NCBI GenBank assembly: GCA_030345135.1
Contig: CP128386.1
Location: forward strand, 6,867,001 to 6,931,000
Length of the DNA: 64,000 nucleotides
DNA from: Chitinophagaceae bacterium DXS
GTDB lineage: Bacteria; Bacteroidota; Bacteroidia; Chitinophagales; Chitinophagaceae
Reading direction: 5' to 3'
The position numbers and the translations under genes were made by a program. This document shows positions 1 to 8,797 of this stretch, piece after piece. The notes below the pieces were generated by a model. That model was given only the letters and a program-made list of their open reading frames with translations. It was not told where the DNA came from and ran no database searches. The number at the start of each line of letters is the position of its first letter. The stretch's first letter is position 1.

Positions 1-1530
1 GATCGTACCATGTACCTGGAAGCCAACATTAACTACGACAGAACATTTGGACCGCACCGTTTTGGTGGCATGGTGCTTTACAATATGCGCAACCATTTAA
101 TCAGCACTGCCGGAGATGCGATTAGTTCCATCCCTTATAAAAACCAAAGCATTGCCGGACGCATCAACTATGGTTACATGGATAAATACCTGCTGGAGGT
201 AAATGCCGGTTATACAGGATCAGAAAACTTTGAAGCTGGTAAAAGGTTTGGCTTCTTCCCTTCTGTATCTACCGGTTGGGTAGTATCTAAAGAAGATTTT
301 TTTAAAGGAATGTCGTCTACGGTGTCCCTGCTAAAACTCCGGGGCTCTTATGGTATTGTGGGTAACGATAACATCGGCGGTACCAATACGCGATTCCCTT
401 ATTTAACCCAGATAGGTGACGGATCGCATACCGGCTTTGGATTAAATGGTGGTTATGCGGGTGGGATTACTGAAAAAATTATCGGCATCCAGGATCTTAC
501 CTGGGAACGTTCTTACAAAACGGATATAGGTATTGAGATTGGCCTGTTTAAAAAACTCAACATCATAGCTGATTATTTTGTAGATCATCGTAAGGATATA
601 TTGGTAGAACGAAAAACCGTATCGGGTATAGCCGGATACAACGGCTCCCAGGTATATGCCAACTTAGGCGAAGCGAGGAACAGGGGTGTGGACGGCAATA
701 TTGAGTACAATGACCAGTTTGGTAAAGTAGGATTGCGCCTGTTTGGCAACTTTACTTATGCTGTAAACAAGATCATCTTCCAGGATGAGCCGCAAAGAAA
801 ATATGCTTACCAGAGCGGCACCGGCCACATGTTTGGTGAGTTTACGGGATATAACGCCAATGGATTATTTGCAGATCAGAACGACATCAATAAAAGTCCT
901 GTTCAACAGTTTGGGACCGTTGCGCCAGGTGATGTGCGCTATAAAGACATGAATGGAGATAACATCGTTGATGCAAGCGATTGGAGCTATCTTGGTAAAT
1001 CATTCTTTCCCAAATGGCAATATGGTACCGGCTTTACCGTCAGCTATCACGGCTTTGATGTATCTGCATTGTTCCAGGGGATCTCAGATGTGGGGATCAT
1101 GGCTAACGGAAATTACATCAGCAGCGGCTATGGTGTGCCCGGCGTGGGTGTGATTCCTTTTTCAGGCCTCGGACGATACCCCAATAACTCCTTAACAATT
1201 ATCAAAGACAGGTGGACGGAAGATAACCCCAGGCAGAATGCAGCCTATCCACGGCTCACAATAGCGAGCACACAGGACAATAATTATCTCAACAGTTCCT
1301 GGTGGCTGAAAGACGGTTCTTACATCCGTTTGAAGCAGGTTTCAGTGGGATATAATTTTTCCTCAGCCAAAATGAAAAGAGCAGGGTTCAACTCCCTGTA
1401 TGTTTATCTCTCCGGTCAGAACCTGCTCACTTTCTCCAAATTTAAATTATGGGATCCGGAGCTGGGTTCCAATGGAGCCAAGTATCCGATTACGCGTATG
1501 GCCACATTTGGAATAAGGGCACTGTTTTAA
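1..1530 (+). CDS. SusC/RagA-family TonB-dependent outer-membrane receptor, 3' part only
   Basis: The reading frame is open from the first base of the window, so the true start lies outside; about 509 C-terminal residues are present. This is the beta-barrel half of a SusC-type transporter, which imports oligosaccharides across the outer membrane using TonB energy with a SusD lid. Supporting signals are the 'LLEVNAGYTGSENF' and 'FGFFPSVSTGWVVSKEDFF' strand pairs, the 'LKLRGSYGIVGNDN' motif, the Ca-site-like loop 'YKDMNGDNIVDASDW', the 'YIRLKQVSVGYNF' strand, and a C-terminus ending in Phe, as expected for an outer-membrane barrel. SusD starts 21 nt downstream, so the two form an operon. The N-terminal CarboxypepD-like and plug domains cannot be judged. 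Confidence 0.93.
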   Translation, partial: DRTMYLEANINYDRTFGPHRFGGMVLYNMRNHLISTAGDAISSIPYKNQSIAGRINYGYMDKYLLEVNAGYTGSENFEAGKRFGFFPSVSTGWVVSKEDFFKGMSSTVSLLKLRGSYGIVGNDNIGGTNTRFPYLTQIGDGSHTGFGLNGGYAGGITEKIIGIQDLTWERSYKTDIGIEIGLFKKLNIIADYFVDHRKDILVERKTVSGIAGYNGSQVYANLGEARNRGVDGNIEYNDQFGKVGLRLFGNFTYAVNKIIFQDEPQRKYAYQSGTGHMFGEFTGYNANGLFADQNDINKSPVQQFGTVAPGDVRYKDMNGDNIVDASDWSYLGKSFFPKWQYGTGFTVSYHGFDVSALFQGISDVGIMANGNYISSGYGVPGVGVIPFSGLGRYPNNSLTIIKDRWTEDNPRQNAAYPRLTIASTQDNNYLNSSWWLKDGSYIRLKQVSVGYNFSSAKMKRAGFNSLYVYLSGQNLLTFSKFKLWDPELGSNGAKYPITRMATFGIRALF

Positions 1531-1551
1531 ACCATCACTAATTCTATTACA

Positions 1552-3417
1552 ATGAACAAGTTTTTTTCATACAGCTTCCTGGTTTGTTGCACCGTTTTTA
1601 TATTAAGCGGTTGTAAAAAATATCTCGACGAACAACCGGATAACCTTTTAACATCCGAGCTGATCTGGGAAAAAAGATCAACGACGGAATCTTATCTCAA
1701 CCAGGTATACAGCCACGTAATATTGCAACCGGATGATTATACCGTGCTTGGCGCCAGCGATGAAACGGTGTGTAGTTTACCGGGTGTTTCTGTTCGCAAA
1801 ATGGTAGTAGGTAACTGGAGCGCACAAAGTGATTTCTGGAATTACTGGCCGGGTTATTATGCGGGCATTCGTCAATCTATCGTATTTGAAGAGAATATTG
1901 ATAAAGTACCTTCCTCTGAATTAAGCAATGAGTTAAAAAGCCAGTATAAAGCCGAGGACCTTTTTTTAAGAGGCTGGTTTTACTGGAGATTGTTGCGCCA
2001 GTACGGGCCCTTTGTATTGTTACGGGGAACGTTGAGTTTAAATGAAGATTATAACAAATACACCCGCGCACCTTTCGATTCATGTGTGGCAGAAATTAAT
2101 AGTTTGATGGATCGTGCAGCTGCGGGCCTGCCGTCAAGCTGGTCCACCACAGCCAATTACGGAAGGGCAACCAAAGGTGCATGCCTTGCAGTAAAAGCCC
2201 AACTGGCGCTGTTAGCCGCAAGCCCTTTATGGAACGGCAACACCATGTTTGCTTCGCTAAAAAACCAAGACGGGACTGCATTGGCGCCTGCCAGCTACGA
2301 TGCCAACAAATGGAAAATTGCAGCTGATGCAGCAAAAGCCGTTATCGACTTAAATGCGTATAAACTTTACATGAACACAGATGATGGCGATGCGAATTTT
2401 GATCCGCTGGTTTCTTACAGAAATGTATTTATCTCTAACTGGAACAAAGAGATCATCTTCTCCTCTAACCTGGCCGGTGACTCATGGATCTGGGGTATGG
2501 AAATAAGATGTGCTCCCGGCCCTGCGGGTTTTAATATGCAATGCGCCACACAAAATGTGGTTGATGCATTTTACATGCGCAATGGCAGAAAGATAGATGA
2601 TCCAAAATCCGGTTATACAGAACAAGGGTTTGCGCAGGAGGATGATCCTGCACAATGGGGTGTAGCAAAAGACGGCATTAACCGCGGTTATATTGCAGGC
2701 AACAGTAACATGTATGTAGGAAGGGAAGCCCGTTTTTATGCATCCGTCATGTATAACGGTAAGCCTGCTGTTGCCGCGCCAACAAGCGATGACAGGAACT
2801 ATTTTTCATCAACACAAAATGCGGATGGCCGCGGTAGAACAGAATTCTATTATTCAGGTAAATCGGGTGCGCCTGCTACCAACCGTCCGGATATGACTGG
2901 TTACCTGGTTCAAAAACCGGTAAGTCCTGCCAGCAATATCCGCGTGAGCCAGGTTTCTTATCGCCCCTACATTCACATGCGCTATGCAGAAATATTGCTG
3001 GATTATATTGAAGCGTTAAATGAATACAGTCCCGGCAATCCGGATATTTTGAAATACCTCAATGCTATCTGGTCCAGGGCCGGCCTTCCTGAATTTGAAT
3101 CTGTTTATCCCGGGTTGAATGGCAATAAAGAAGAAATGCGCAAAGTGATCCTTCGTGAAAGACAGATCGAATTATGCTTTGAGAATGACCGTTACTTTAC
3201 ACTAACCCGCAGGTTGATGATGGGAGATCCTAAAAGCCTCGCCATCTACCGGATGAATGTAAATGCCAACGACAATAACCAGGGCTTTGCTTTTACGGAT
3301 TATTATACCCGTAATTTATTCGAGACAAGAACCTGGGCAAACAAAATGTATTTGTTCCCAATTCCTCAATCAGAAATGGATAATGCTAAAGGATTGGTGC
3401 AAAATCCTGGTTGGTAG
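1552..3417 (+). CDS. SusD/RagB-family glycan-binding lipoprotein
   Basis: This is the surface lipoprotein partner of the SusC upstream; it binds glycan and closes over the transporter. A lipoprotein signal peptide ends in lipobox LSGC, with Cys21 as the lipidation site. The body shows the SusD alpha-helical TPR-like fold signatures: 'YLDEQP' after the signal, 'AEDLFLRGWFYWRLLRQYG', 'YGRATKGACLAVKAQLALLAASPLWNG', 'MRYAEILLDYIEALNEY', and the terminal 'LFPIPQSEMDNAKGLVQNPGW', which is diagnostic of RagB/SusD. At 621 residues it is slightly longer than many SusDs. The ATG start sits 21 nt after the SusC stop and directly gives the signal peptide. Confidence 0.95.
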   Translation: MNKFFSYSFLVCCTVFILSGCKKYLDEQPDNLLTSELIWEKRSTTESYLNQVYSHVILQPDDYTVLGASDETVCSLPGVSVRKMVVGNWSAQSDFWNYWPGYYAGIRQSIVFEENIDKVPSSELSNELKSQYKAEDLFLRGWFYWRLLRQYGPFVLLRGTLSLNEDYNKYTRAPFDSCVAEINSLMDRAAAGLPSSWSTTANYGRATKGACLAVKAQLALLAASPLWNGNTMFASLKNQDGTALAPASYDANKWKIAADAAKAVIDLNAYKLYMNTDDGDANFDPLVSYRNVFISNWNKEIIFSSNLAGDSWIWGMEIRCAPGPAGFNMQCATQNVVDAFYMRNGRKIDDPKSGYTEQGFAQEDDPAQWGVAKDGINRGYIAGNSNMYVGREARFYASVMYNGKPAVAAPTSDDRNYFSSTQNADGRGRTEFYYSGKSGAPATNRPDMTGYLVQKPVSPASNIRVSQVSYRPYIHMRYAEILLDYIEALNEYSPGNPDILKYLNAIWSRAGLPEFESVYPGLNGNKEEMRKVILRERQIELCFENDRYFTLTRRLMMGDPKSLAIYRMNVNANDNNQGFAFTDYYTRNLFETRTWANKMYLFPIPQSEMDNAKGLVQNPGW

Positions 3418-3465
3418 TCTTCATTTCCTTACAAAACAAGATCATCATCTTAAACGAATTATGAT

Positions 3466-4779
3466 ATGCAAAAGAGGTCTATCCCTGCTATTTTAGTGGG
3501 AGGATATATTATACTATCCGTTTTATTGCTCTCCTGTAAAAAAAGCAGCACGGAACCTGCGTCTGGTTCCGCCAGTATAGAAAGCTTTACACCCGGCCAG
3601 GGTGGCAGCACTACCGAAATATTGATCAATGGTAAAAACTTTATTACGGATACATCAAAGCTTTCTGTTTCCATAAACGGCAAACCGTTAAAAATTATCG
3701 GGGTCAATGATCACCAGATCATGGCGATCGTCCCGAAAAAAACAGGCTCAGGTGTCATCTCGGTCACGATGGGCGGCCAGACCGTAACAAGCGCTGATAC
3801 ATTTCACTATCAATATGTGCGAAGTGTGTCTACGCTGGCGGGAAGTGGTGTTCCCGGTTATCTCAATGGAAGCGGTGCGGATGCGCAGTTTCATTTTTAT
3901 GATCCGGTGAATACATGGTATCGTGCTGAAGGTATTGTGGTAGATAAATCCCTGAATGTATATGTTACCGACCCCGGTAATAATTGTATTCGCAAAATTG
4001 ATTCGGCCGGCAATGTATCATTGTTTGCGGGATCTCCGGGCAATTCAGGTTACGCGGATGGTAAAGGTTCTGCCGCAAGGTTTGCGCTCCCTTATTCACT
4101 GGGCATAGATGCTGATGATAATGTTTATTGTGTGGATCCGATCAATTGGGATATCCGCAAGATCACACCTGATGGAACGGCTACTACCATTGCTTTTACA
4201 AAGACAGAATCCTGGAGCCTTACCGTAAACAAAACAACCGGTGATATTTTTTACCTCGGCATCTGGTCCACCGACTTGTATCAGTTAACAAAAGACCTGT
4301 CTGTTCATCAGAAGATCGCGGAGGGTATGTTATGGCCGGTAGGTGTTGCCTCCGATAAAAGCGGGAATGTGTATGCTGTTGGAACGGGCGACCAGGCAGT
4401 ATGGAAATTTGCCGCCAATACATGGACGCCTTCTATTGTAGCCGGTGCATTGGGTACCGCGGGATACCAGGATGGCGTTGGTGGTGACGCAAGGTTTTCG
4501 AATCCCTGGGGACTGGCTATAGATGATGCGGATAATTTGTACGTAGCCGGCAACGGCACCGGAGATGGTGGTAGCAATGCTGACCAGTCAATAAGGATGA
4601 TCAAAGCCGGCACCTGGGATGTAACCACGCTCGCAGGAAGCGCCACAGCAGGCTATACGAATGGCATTGGTGCAGCAGCAACTTTCTCCGGGCCCATTGG
4701 TGTTGCAGTTGATAAGAATGGAACCGTGTATGTGTTGGATAAAAGGAACAATGTGGTAAGGAAAATAATCTCGGAATAA
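3466..4779 (+). CDS. IPT/TIG-domain and NHL-repeat lipoprotein
   Basis: A 437-residue exported lipoprotein with lipobox LLSC (Cys24). Residues ~36-115 form one IPT/TIG immunoglobulin-like domain ('IESFTPGQGGSTTEILINGKNF'). Residues ~120-437 carry repeated NHL beta-propeller blades of the type 'GIVVDKSLNVYVTDPGNNCIRKI', 'GVAVDKNGTVYVLDKRNNVVRKI', each preceded by 'AGS.G..G...G.G..A.F'. Proteins of this build commonly follow SusCD pairs and are thought to act as surface glycan-binding (SusE/F-like) components, but no binding specificity can be read from the sequence. It lies 48 nt after SusD and is probably co-transcribed. The next gene is separated by a repeat, so it may close the first transcript. 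Confidence 0.85.
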   Translation: MQKRSIPAILVGGYIILSVLLLSCKKSSTEPASGSASIESFTPGQGGSTTEILINGKNFITDTSKLSVSINGKPLKIIGVNDHQIMAIVPKKTGSGVISVTMGGQTVTSADTFHYQYVRSVSTLAGSGVPGYLNGSGADAQFHFYDPVNTWYRAEGIVVDKSLNVYVTDPGNNCIRKIDSAGNVSLFAGSPGNSGYADGKGSAARFALPYSLGIDADDNVYCVDPINWDIRKITPDGTATTIAFTKTESWSLTVNKTTGDIFYLGIWSTDLYQLTKDLSVHQKIAEGMLWPVGVASDKSGNVYAVGTGDQAVWKFAANTWTPSIVAGALGTAGYQDGVGGDARFSNPWGLAIDDADNLYVAGNGTGDGGSNADQSIRMIKAGTWDVTTLAGSATAGYTNGIGAAATFSGPIGVAVDKNGTVYVLDKRNNVVRKIISE

Positions 4780-4880
4780 ATATAGATCGCTGATCGCTGA
4801 TTTGAAGATGTCTGATTTGTTGTGTGCGAAATTGCTGATCAAATACAATCCTTTTTTCTTTTGACAGATGCTCATCGCGA

Positions 4881-5015
4881 AAGCTCTGTGTAACTCTGTG
4901 TCTTCTCCTGTATTTCTCTATGTAACAATAATTCACCTTAAGTGTACTAACACTTCCCTTAACAATTATAGTTACACAGAGCTGCACAGAGTCTGACACA
5001 GAGTTCCACGGAGAA
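4881..5015. repeat. CTCTGTG-type intergenic repeat (family A), inverted pair
   Basis: The left arm has 'CTCTGTGTAACTCTGTGTC'. The right arm is its approximate inverse, with 'GTTACACAGAG' and 'CACAGAGTTCCACGGAG'. The two arms could fold into a long imperfect hairpin between the NHL lipoprotein and GH29. Related copies occur at 8709-8754, 36961-37060 and 45057-45100, always intergenic and in this window always beside glycan-degradation genes. It may act as a transcript-processing or stability element, but no function is shown. Confidence 0.75.
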
Positions 5016-5070
5016 AATGCTTGCCTTGCCCGCAAAGTTTATTCACTCATTCACATCACATTAAAACAAA

Positions 5071-6393
5071 ATGATCAGGAAAGTTTTCACTGTTGCTGCC
5101 ATCCTCATGCTGGCAGCGACCGGATTTGCCCAGACTACGCTGGTTAACCCCCGCACCGATATGAAATTGTTGCGTCGCTTCCAGGATGCCAAGCTCGGGA
5201 TGTTTATTCATTGGATGGCCTGTTTTACACCCGCTACCGGTGACTCCTGGGAGATTGGACGCAAAACACCCAAAGCAGTTGCAGACTCCATCTCCTTTGC
5301 ATGGAACCCTGAAAAATTCGATGCAAAAGCCATCGTTGATTTTGCAGTTAAAGCAGGTTGTAAGTACATCACGGTGATCTCCAAACATCATGACGGCTTT
5401 TGTATATGGGATAGCAAATACACTTCCTTCGATATACAGCAAACAAAATTCAAAAAAGATATTCTTGGCGAATTGGCCAGAGAAGCACGCAGGCAGGGGC
5501 TACTCTTTGGCATCTATTACTCCATCCTTGATATACAGCAAATGGGATGGGATAAGATGCCATTTGAGATTTCAACAATGCCGGAACCAACCGGCGGAAA
5601 AGCAAATTTTGTACAATTCACGCATAACCAGGTAAAGGAGTTGCTTACAAAATATAAACCCGACATCCTGTGGTTTGATGGCTACTGGCTGAACCAGTAC
5701 TGGACAAACGAAGACGGAAAGAACTTATACGCAGATATCAAAAAAACAAAGCCCAACACTTTATCAAGAGGATTATCATCCACCAGGTATGGCGATGAAG
5801 ATATTTTTATACCAGATGGATCTTCGGGAGACTACCTGTGTATTGAGGCAAAAACATCCGAAGGACCTACCTATCCCTGGGAAGCCTGTTCAAGTGTTAG
5901 TTACCCCGTATATGCGTATGACCCGGCAGCTCCGCTGAAAAGTAAAAAGGACCTGATCACCATGTTTGATAAAGAAGTCTGTGGAAATGGAAATTTCCTG
6001 TTGAACATCGGGCCTGATCTGGATGGCAGTTTGCCCAAACCGCTCACCGACCGCTTCCTGGAAGTTTCATCATGGGCGTTGAAAAACAAGGATGCCATTT
6101 ATAACACATCCGGAGGTCCGTTTAAACAGGGTGACTGGGGTGGAAGTACTTACAACGGCAATTATATCTACCTGCATATTCGCGCCAATGTTACAGAAGT
6201 GGCTCTTAAAGATCTACACGGGTACAGCATTGTTGCTGCAAAAGATGCAGCTACAGGCAAGGCGCTCAGGCTTACTAAAAAGGAGAAAGGATATAGTGTT
6301 GAAGTGCCTGCTTCCGGTGAGGATAATCTTATCCCGGTTATTGCACTGCAACTGGACAAGCCGTTTCAGTTCACGCAATGGCTCGCATTATAA
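5071..6393 (+). CDS. Alpha-L-fucosidase, GH29
   Basis: Hydrolyses terminal alpha-L-fucose from glycans by a retaining mechanism. The 440-residue protein has a cleavable signal peptide ending near 'GFAQ' (residue 21), so it acts in the periplasm or at the surface. GH29 landmarks are the N-terminal 'AKLGMFIHWM' (residues 40-49), 'KYITVISKHHDGFCIWDSK' (residues 98-116) and 'YKPDILWFDGYW' (residues 195-206), whose Asp203 is the expected catalytic nucleophile. The distal acid/base cannot be assigned by eye. 'NGNFLLNIGPDLDGSLP' marks the end of the barrel and a short beta domain follows. The ATG is chosen because it directly starts the signal sequence. GH89 follows after 44 nt, indicating an operon. 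Confidence 0.93.
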   Translation: MIRKVFTVAAILMLAATGFAQTTLVNPRTDMKLLRRFQDAKLGMFIHWMACFTPATGDSWEIGRKTPKAVADSISFAWNPEKFDAKAIVDFAVKAGCKYITVISKHHDGFCIWDSKYTSFDIQQTKFKKDILGELAREARRQGLLFGIYYSILDIQQMGWDKMPFEISTMPEPTGGKANFVQFTHNQVKELLTKYKPDILWFDGYWLNQYWTNEDGKNLYADIKKTKPNTLSRGLSSTRYGDEDIFIPDGSSGDYLCIEAKTSEGPTYPWEACSSVSYPVYAYDPAAPLKSKKDLITMFDKEVCGNGNFLLNIGPDLDGSLPKPLTDRFLEVSSWALKNKDAIYNTSGGPFKQGDWGGSTYNGNYIYLHIRANVTEVALKDLHGYSIVAAKDAATGKALRLTKKEKGYSVEVPASGEDNLIPVIALQLDKPFQFTQWLAL

Positions 6394-6437
6394 TTATCAA
6401 CAAGCTTCTATCATCAAATAATATCAAGAATTGTTGT

Positions 6438-8597
6438 ATGAGATTTTTTAAAGCAAAATTCCTGGTTTGTGTTCTCTCAGGAATGGTGATTAGTAGTGTT
6501 GTGTCCGGCGCGGATTTTAAAGGTGTGCAGGCACTGGCACAGAGAAGGGTTCCCTGGCTCAGCAAAGCGCTGGTATTTAAAAAAACAGCCGCCCTTACTG
6601 AAGAACAGTTTACGTTGACATCTGACAACAATAAACTTGTTATCTCCGCCACCACTGCAAGTGCTGCAGCATTCGGTCTTAACTGGTATCTCAAGTATTA
6701 TTGCCATCGTTCAATGAGCAGGATGGGAGACAACCTGTCCCCGGTTTATCCATTACCGAAGCTGGATAAACCTGTTACGGTTAGTTCGTTTGCGCAATAC
6801 CGTTATGCGTTGAATTACTGCACGTATAATTATACCACAAGTTTCTACACCTGGAAAGACTGGGAACATGAGCTTGACTGGATGGCGTTAAACGGGGTTA
6901 ATACAATGCTCGTTGCCAATGGCGCCGAAGCCGTGTGGCAGCATGTGTTGAAAGCACTGAATTATTCAGCTAACGCGATTGATAGTTTTATTACCGGGCC
7001 TGCTTACAATGCATGGTGGCTAATGGGAAATATACAAGCCTGGGGCGGTCCTATGGCACAGTCGCAAATTGACAATAGAGCACAACTGGTTCAAAAAATG
7101 TTGCGTCGAATGAAAAGCATGGGCATAGAACCGGTGATGCCTGCGTTCTTCGGTATGGTGCCTGCTGATTTGAAGCATAAAGTGAAGGCACATATTATTA
7201 CGCAAGGTACATGGGGATTCTTTACACGTCCGGATATCCTTGACCCTACAGATGCATTGTTTGATAAGATGGCTGACCTTTTTTATGCGGAGACCAAAAG
7301 GCTTTATGGCAACGACATCCATTTATTTTCAGGAGACCCTTTTCATGAAGGAGGAACAAGTGATGGTGTGAACCTGGCAAAGGCTGGGCTGGCTGTTCAA
7401 AAAGCCATGCAGCGGAATTTTCCGGGAGCGGTATGGGTGTTACAGGGCTGGCAGGCCAATCCCCGGAAGGAAATGCTTGCAGAGATAGATAGATCAGGCA
7501 TTCTTATCCAGGAATTGTTTGGTGAGAATACACAGAACTGGGAGGATCGCAAAGGTTATGAAGGCACACCCTTTATCTGGTGCACTGTCACAAATTTTGG
7601 CGAACGGCCGGGCGTTAACGGAAAGCTGCAACGTTTTGCAGACGAAGTTTACAGGGCAAGGAAGAGTGCATACGGGCAGTACTTAAAAGGTGTAGGCATT
7701 ATGCCCGAAGGCATCAATAATAACCCGGTTGTGTATGAACTGATGATGGAGCTTGCATGGCATGCTGAACATGTTGATGTAAAACAATGGATCAGGGATT
7801 ATGCAACCGCACGCTATGGAAAAACAAACGAATCAGTAAATGCTGCCTGGCAATTATTACTGCAAACTGCCTACAGCAGTGAGCTGGGTTATGCAGAAGG
7901 ACCACCGGAGAATATTTTATGTGCCCGCCCTGCATTGCAGATAAAATCTGTATCCAGTTGGGGGAGTGCAAAAAAGAAATTTGATGTGGCTAAATATAAG
8001 GAAGCGGTGAAACTGTTTGCAAAAGCATTACCCGGTTTTGAGCACAGCGCCACCTATAAGCTGGACCTGGTGAACTTTGTAAAACAGGATATTGCTGATG
8101 ATGCGGATACCGTTTTCAGCAGGCTTGTTAAAGCTTATGAGCAGAAAGATGCAACTTCTTTTGAAGAACAATCCCGCATCTTTCTCGGATTAATTGACCG
8201 TACTGAAGAACTATTAAACACAAATGCTTATTTCAGCTTCAATACATATTTACAACAGGCGGCAATAGCCGCAACAGGTAACGAAGAAAGAAAGAATAAT
8301 TTGTTGAATGCACTTATGTTGGTTACCTTTTGGGGCGGCGACGACCCGAAAGAAGATAATCTGCACGACTACGCTTATAAAGAATGGGGCGGCCTGATGA
8401 GTAAATACTACAAAAAGCGCTGGCAGCTTTACTTCGAACAATTGCGCAATCAACTTAACGGACAGCAATTTGCGCCGATTGATTTTTTTCATTGGGAGCG
8501 TAAATGGGTACAGGAGCAGCATACTGCAGTTATTGGTAACATAGCGGTACCAAAAGAAAATTCATTAGCCAGGGTAATAGCTGCTATATATAAATAA
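6438..8597 (+). CDS. Alpha-N-acetylglucosaminidase, GH89
   Basis: Removes terminal alpha-linked GlcNAc (the caps of some mucins and the heparan-type linkages attacked by NAGLU). About 719 residues from the ATG at 6438; an upstream in-frame ATG at 6378 lies inside the GH29 gene and is not preceded by a signal sequence. Signal peptide residues ~1-24. An N-terminal mixed domain (~25-115) precedes the catalytic barrel, which starts at 'YRYALNYCTYNYTTSFY'. GH89 motifs are 'WELDWMALNGVNTML'-type (here 'HELDWMALNGVNTML'), 'GDPFHEGG' with Glu304 and 'GVGIMPEGINNNPVVYEL' with Glu424; these two Glu match the positions of the catalytic pair in the family. A C-terminal helical domain follows. It forms an operon with GH29. 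Confidence 0.92.
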   Translation: MRFFKAKFLVCVLSGMVISSVVSGADFKGVQALAQRRVPWLSKALVFKKTAALTEEQFTLTSDNNKLVISATTASAAAFGLNWYLKYYCHRSMSRMGDNLSPVYPLPKLDKPVTVSSFAQYRYALNYCTYNYTTSFYTWKDWEHELDWMALNGVNTMLVANGAEAVWQHVLKALNYSANAIDSFITGPAYNAWWLMGNIQAWGGPMAQSQIDNRAQLVQKMLRRMKSMGIEPVMPAFFGMVPADLKHKVKAHIITQGTWGFFTRPDILDPTDALFDKMADLFYAETKRLYGNDIHLFSGDPFHEGGTSDGVNLAKAGLAVQKAMQRNFPGAVWVLQGWQANPRKEMLAEIDRSGILIQELFGENTQNWEDRKGYEGTPFIWCTVTNFGERPGVNGKLQRFADEVYRARKSAYGQYLKGVGIMPEGINNNPVVYELMMELAWHAEHVDVKQWIRDYATARYGKTNESVNAAWQLLLQTAYSSELGYAEGPPENILCARPALQIKSVSSWGSAKKKFDVAKYKEAVKLFAKALPGFEHSATYKLDLVNFVKQDIADDADTVFSRLVKAYEQKDATSFEEQSRIFLGLIDRTEELLNTNAYFSFNTYLQQAAIAATGNEERKNNLLNALMLVTFWGGDDPKEDNLHDYAYKEWGGLMSKYYKKRWQLYFEQLRNQLNGQQFAPIDFFHWERKWVQEQHTAVIGNIAVPKENSLARVIAAIYK

Positions 8598-8708
8598 AAG
8601 TCGTTTCCTTAACGATGATTGACATTTCAATGTCGTTTAGTTAAGTGTGAGTATCATCAACGTTGGGAGATGTCTCCTATCGTGCCAATGACAGATTTGC
8701 ATGGCGGA

Positions 8709-8754
8709 CTCTCTGTGAACCTCTGTGTCTGCTCAGTGTTTCTCCGTGTAACTG
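8709..8754. repeat. CTCTGTG-type repeat (family A), single arm
   Basis: One arm only, reading 'CTCTGTGAACCTCTGTGTC' followed by 'TTTCTCCGTGTAACTG', between GH89 and GH35. Just upstream (about 8605-8690) is a stretch with 'AATGTCGTTTAGTTAAG' and 'GGGAGATGTCTCC' that shares words with the MITE-like element at 36572-36830. Confidence 0.6.
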
Positions 8755-8797
8755 TATTTTTTTATTAATAACTATTCAAAAAAGTTGATAGATCGAT

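Noticed and set aside
4588-5035. Minus-strand frames of 95 and 144 codons between NHL lipoprotein and GH29
   Set aside because: They are antisense to the lipoprotein gene or read the family A repeat; there is no plausible start region or protein signature.
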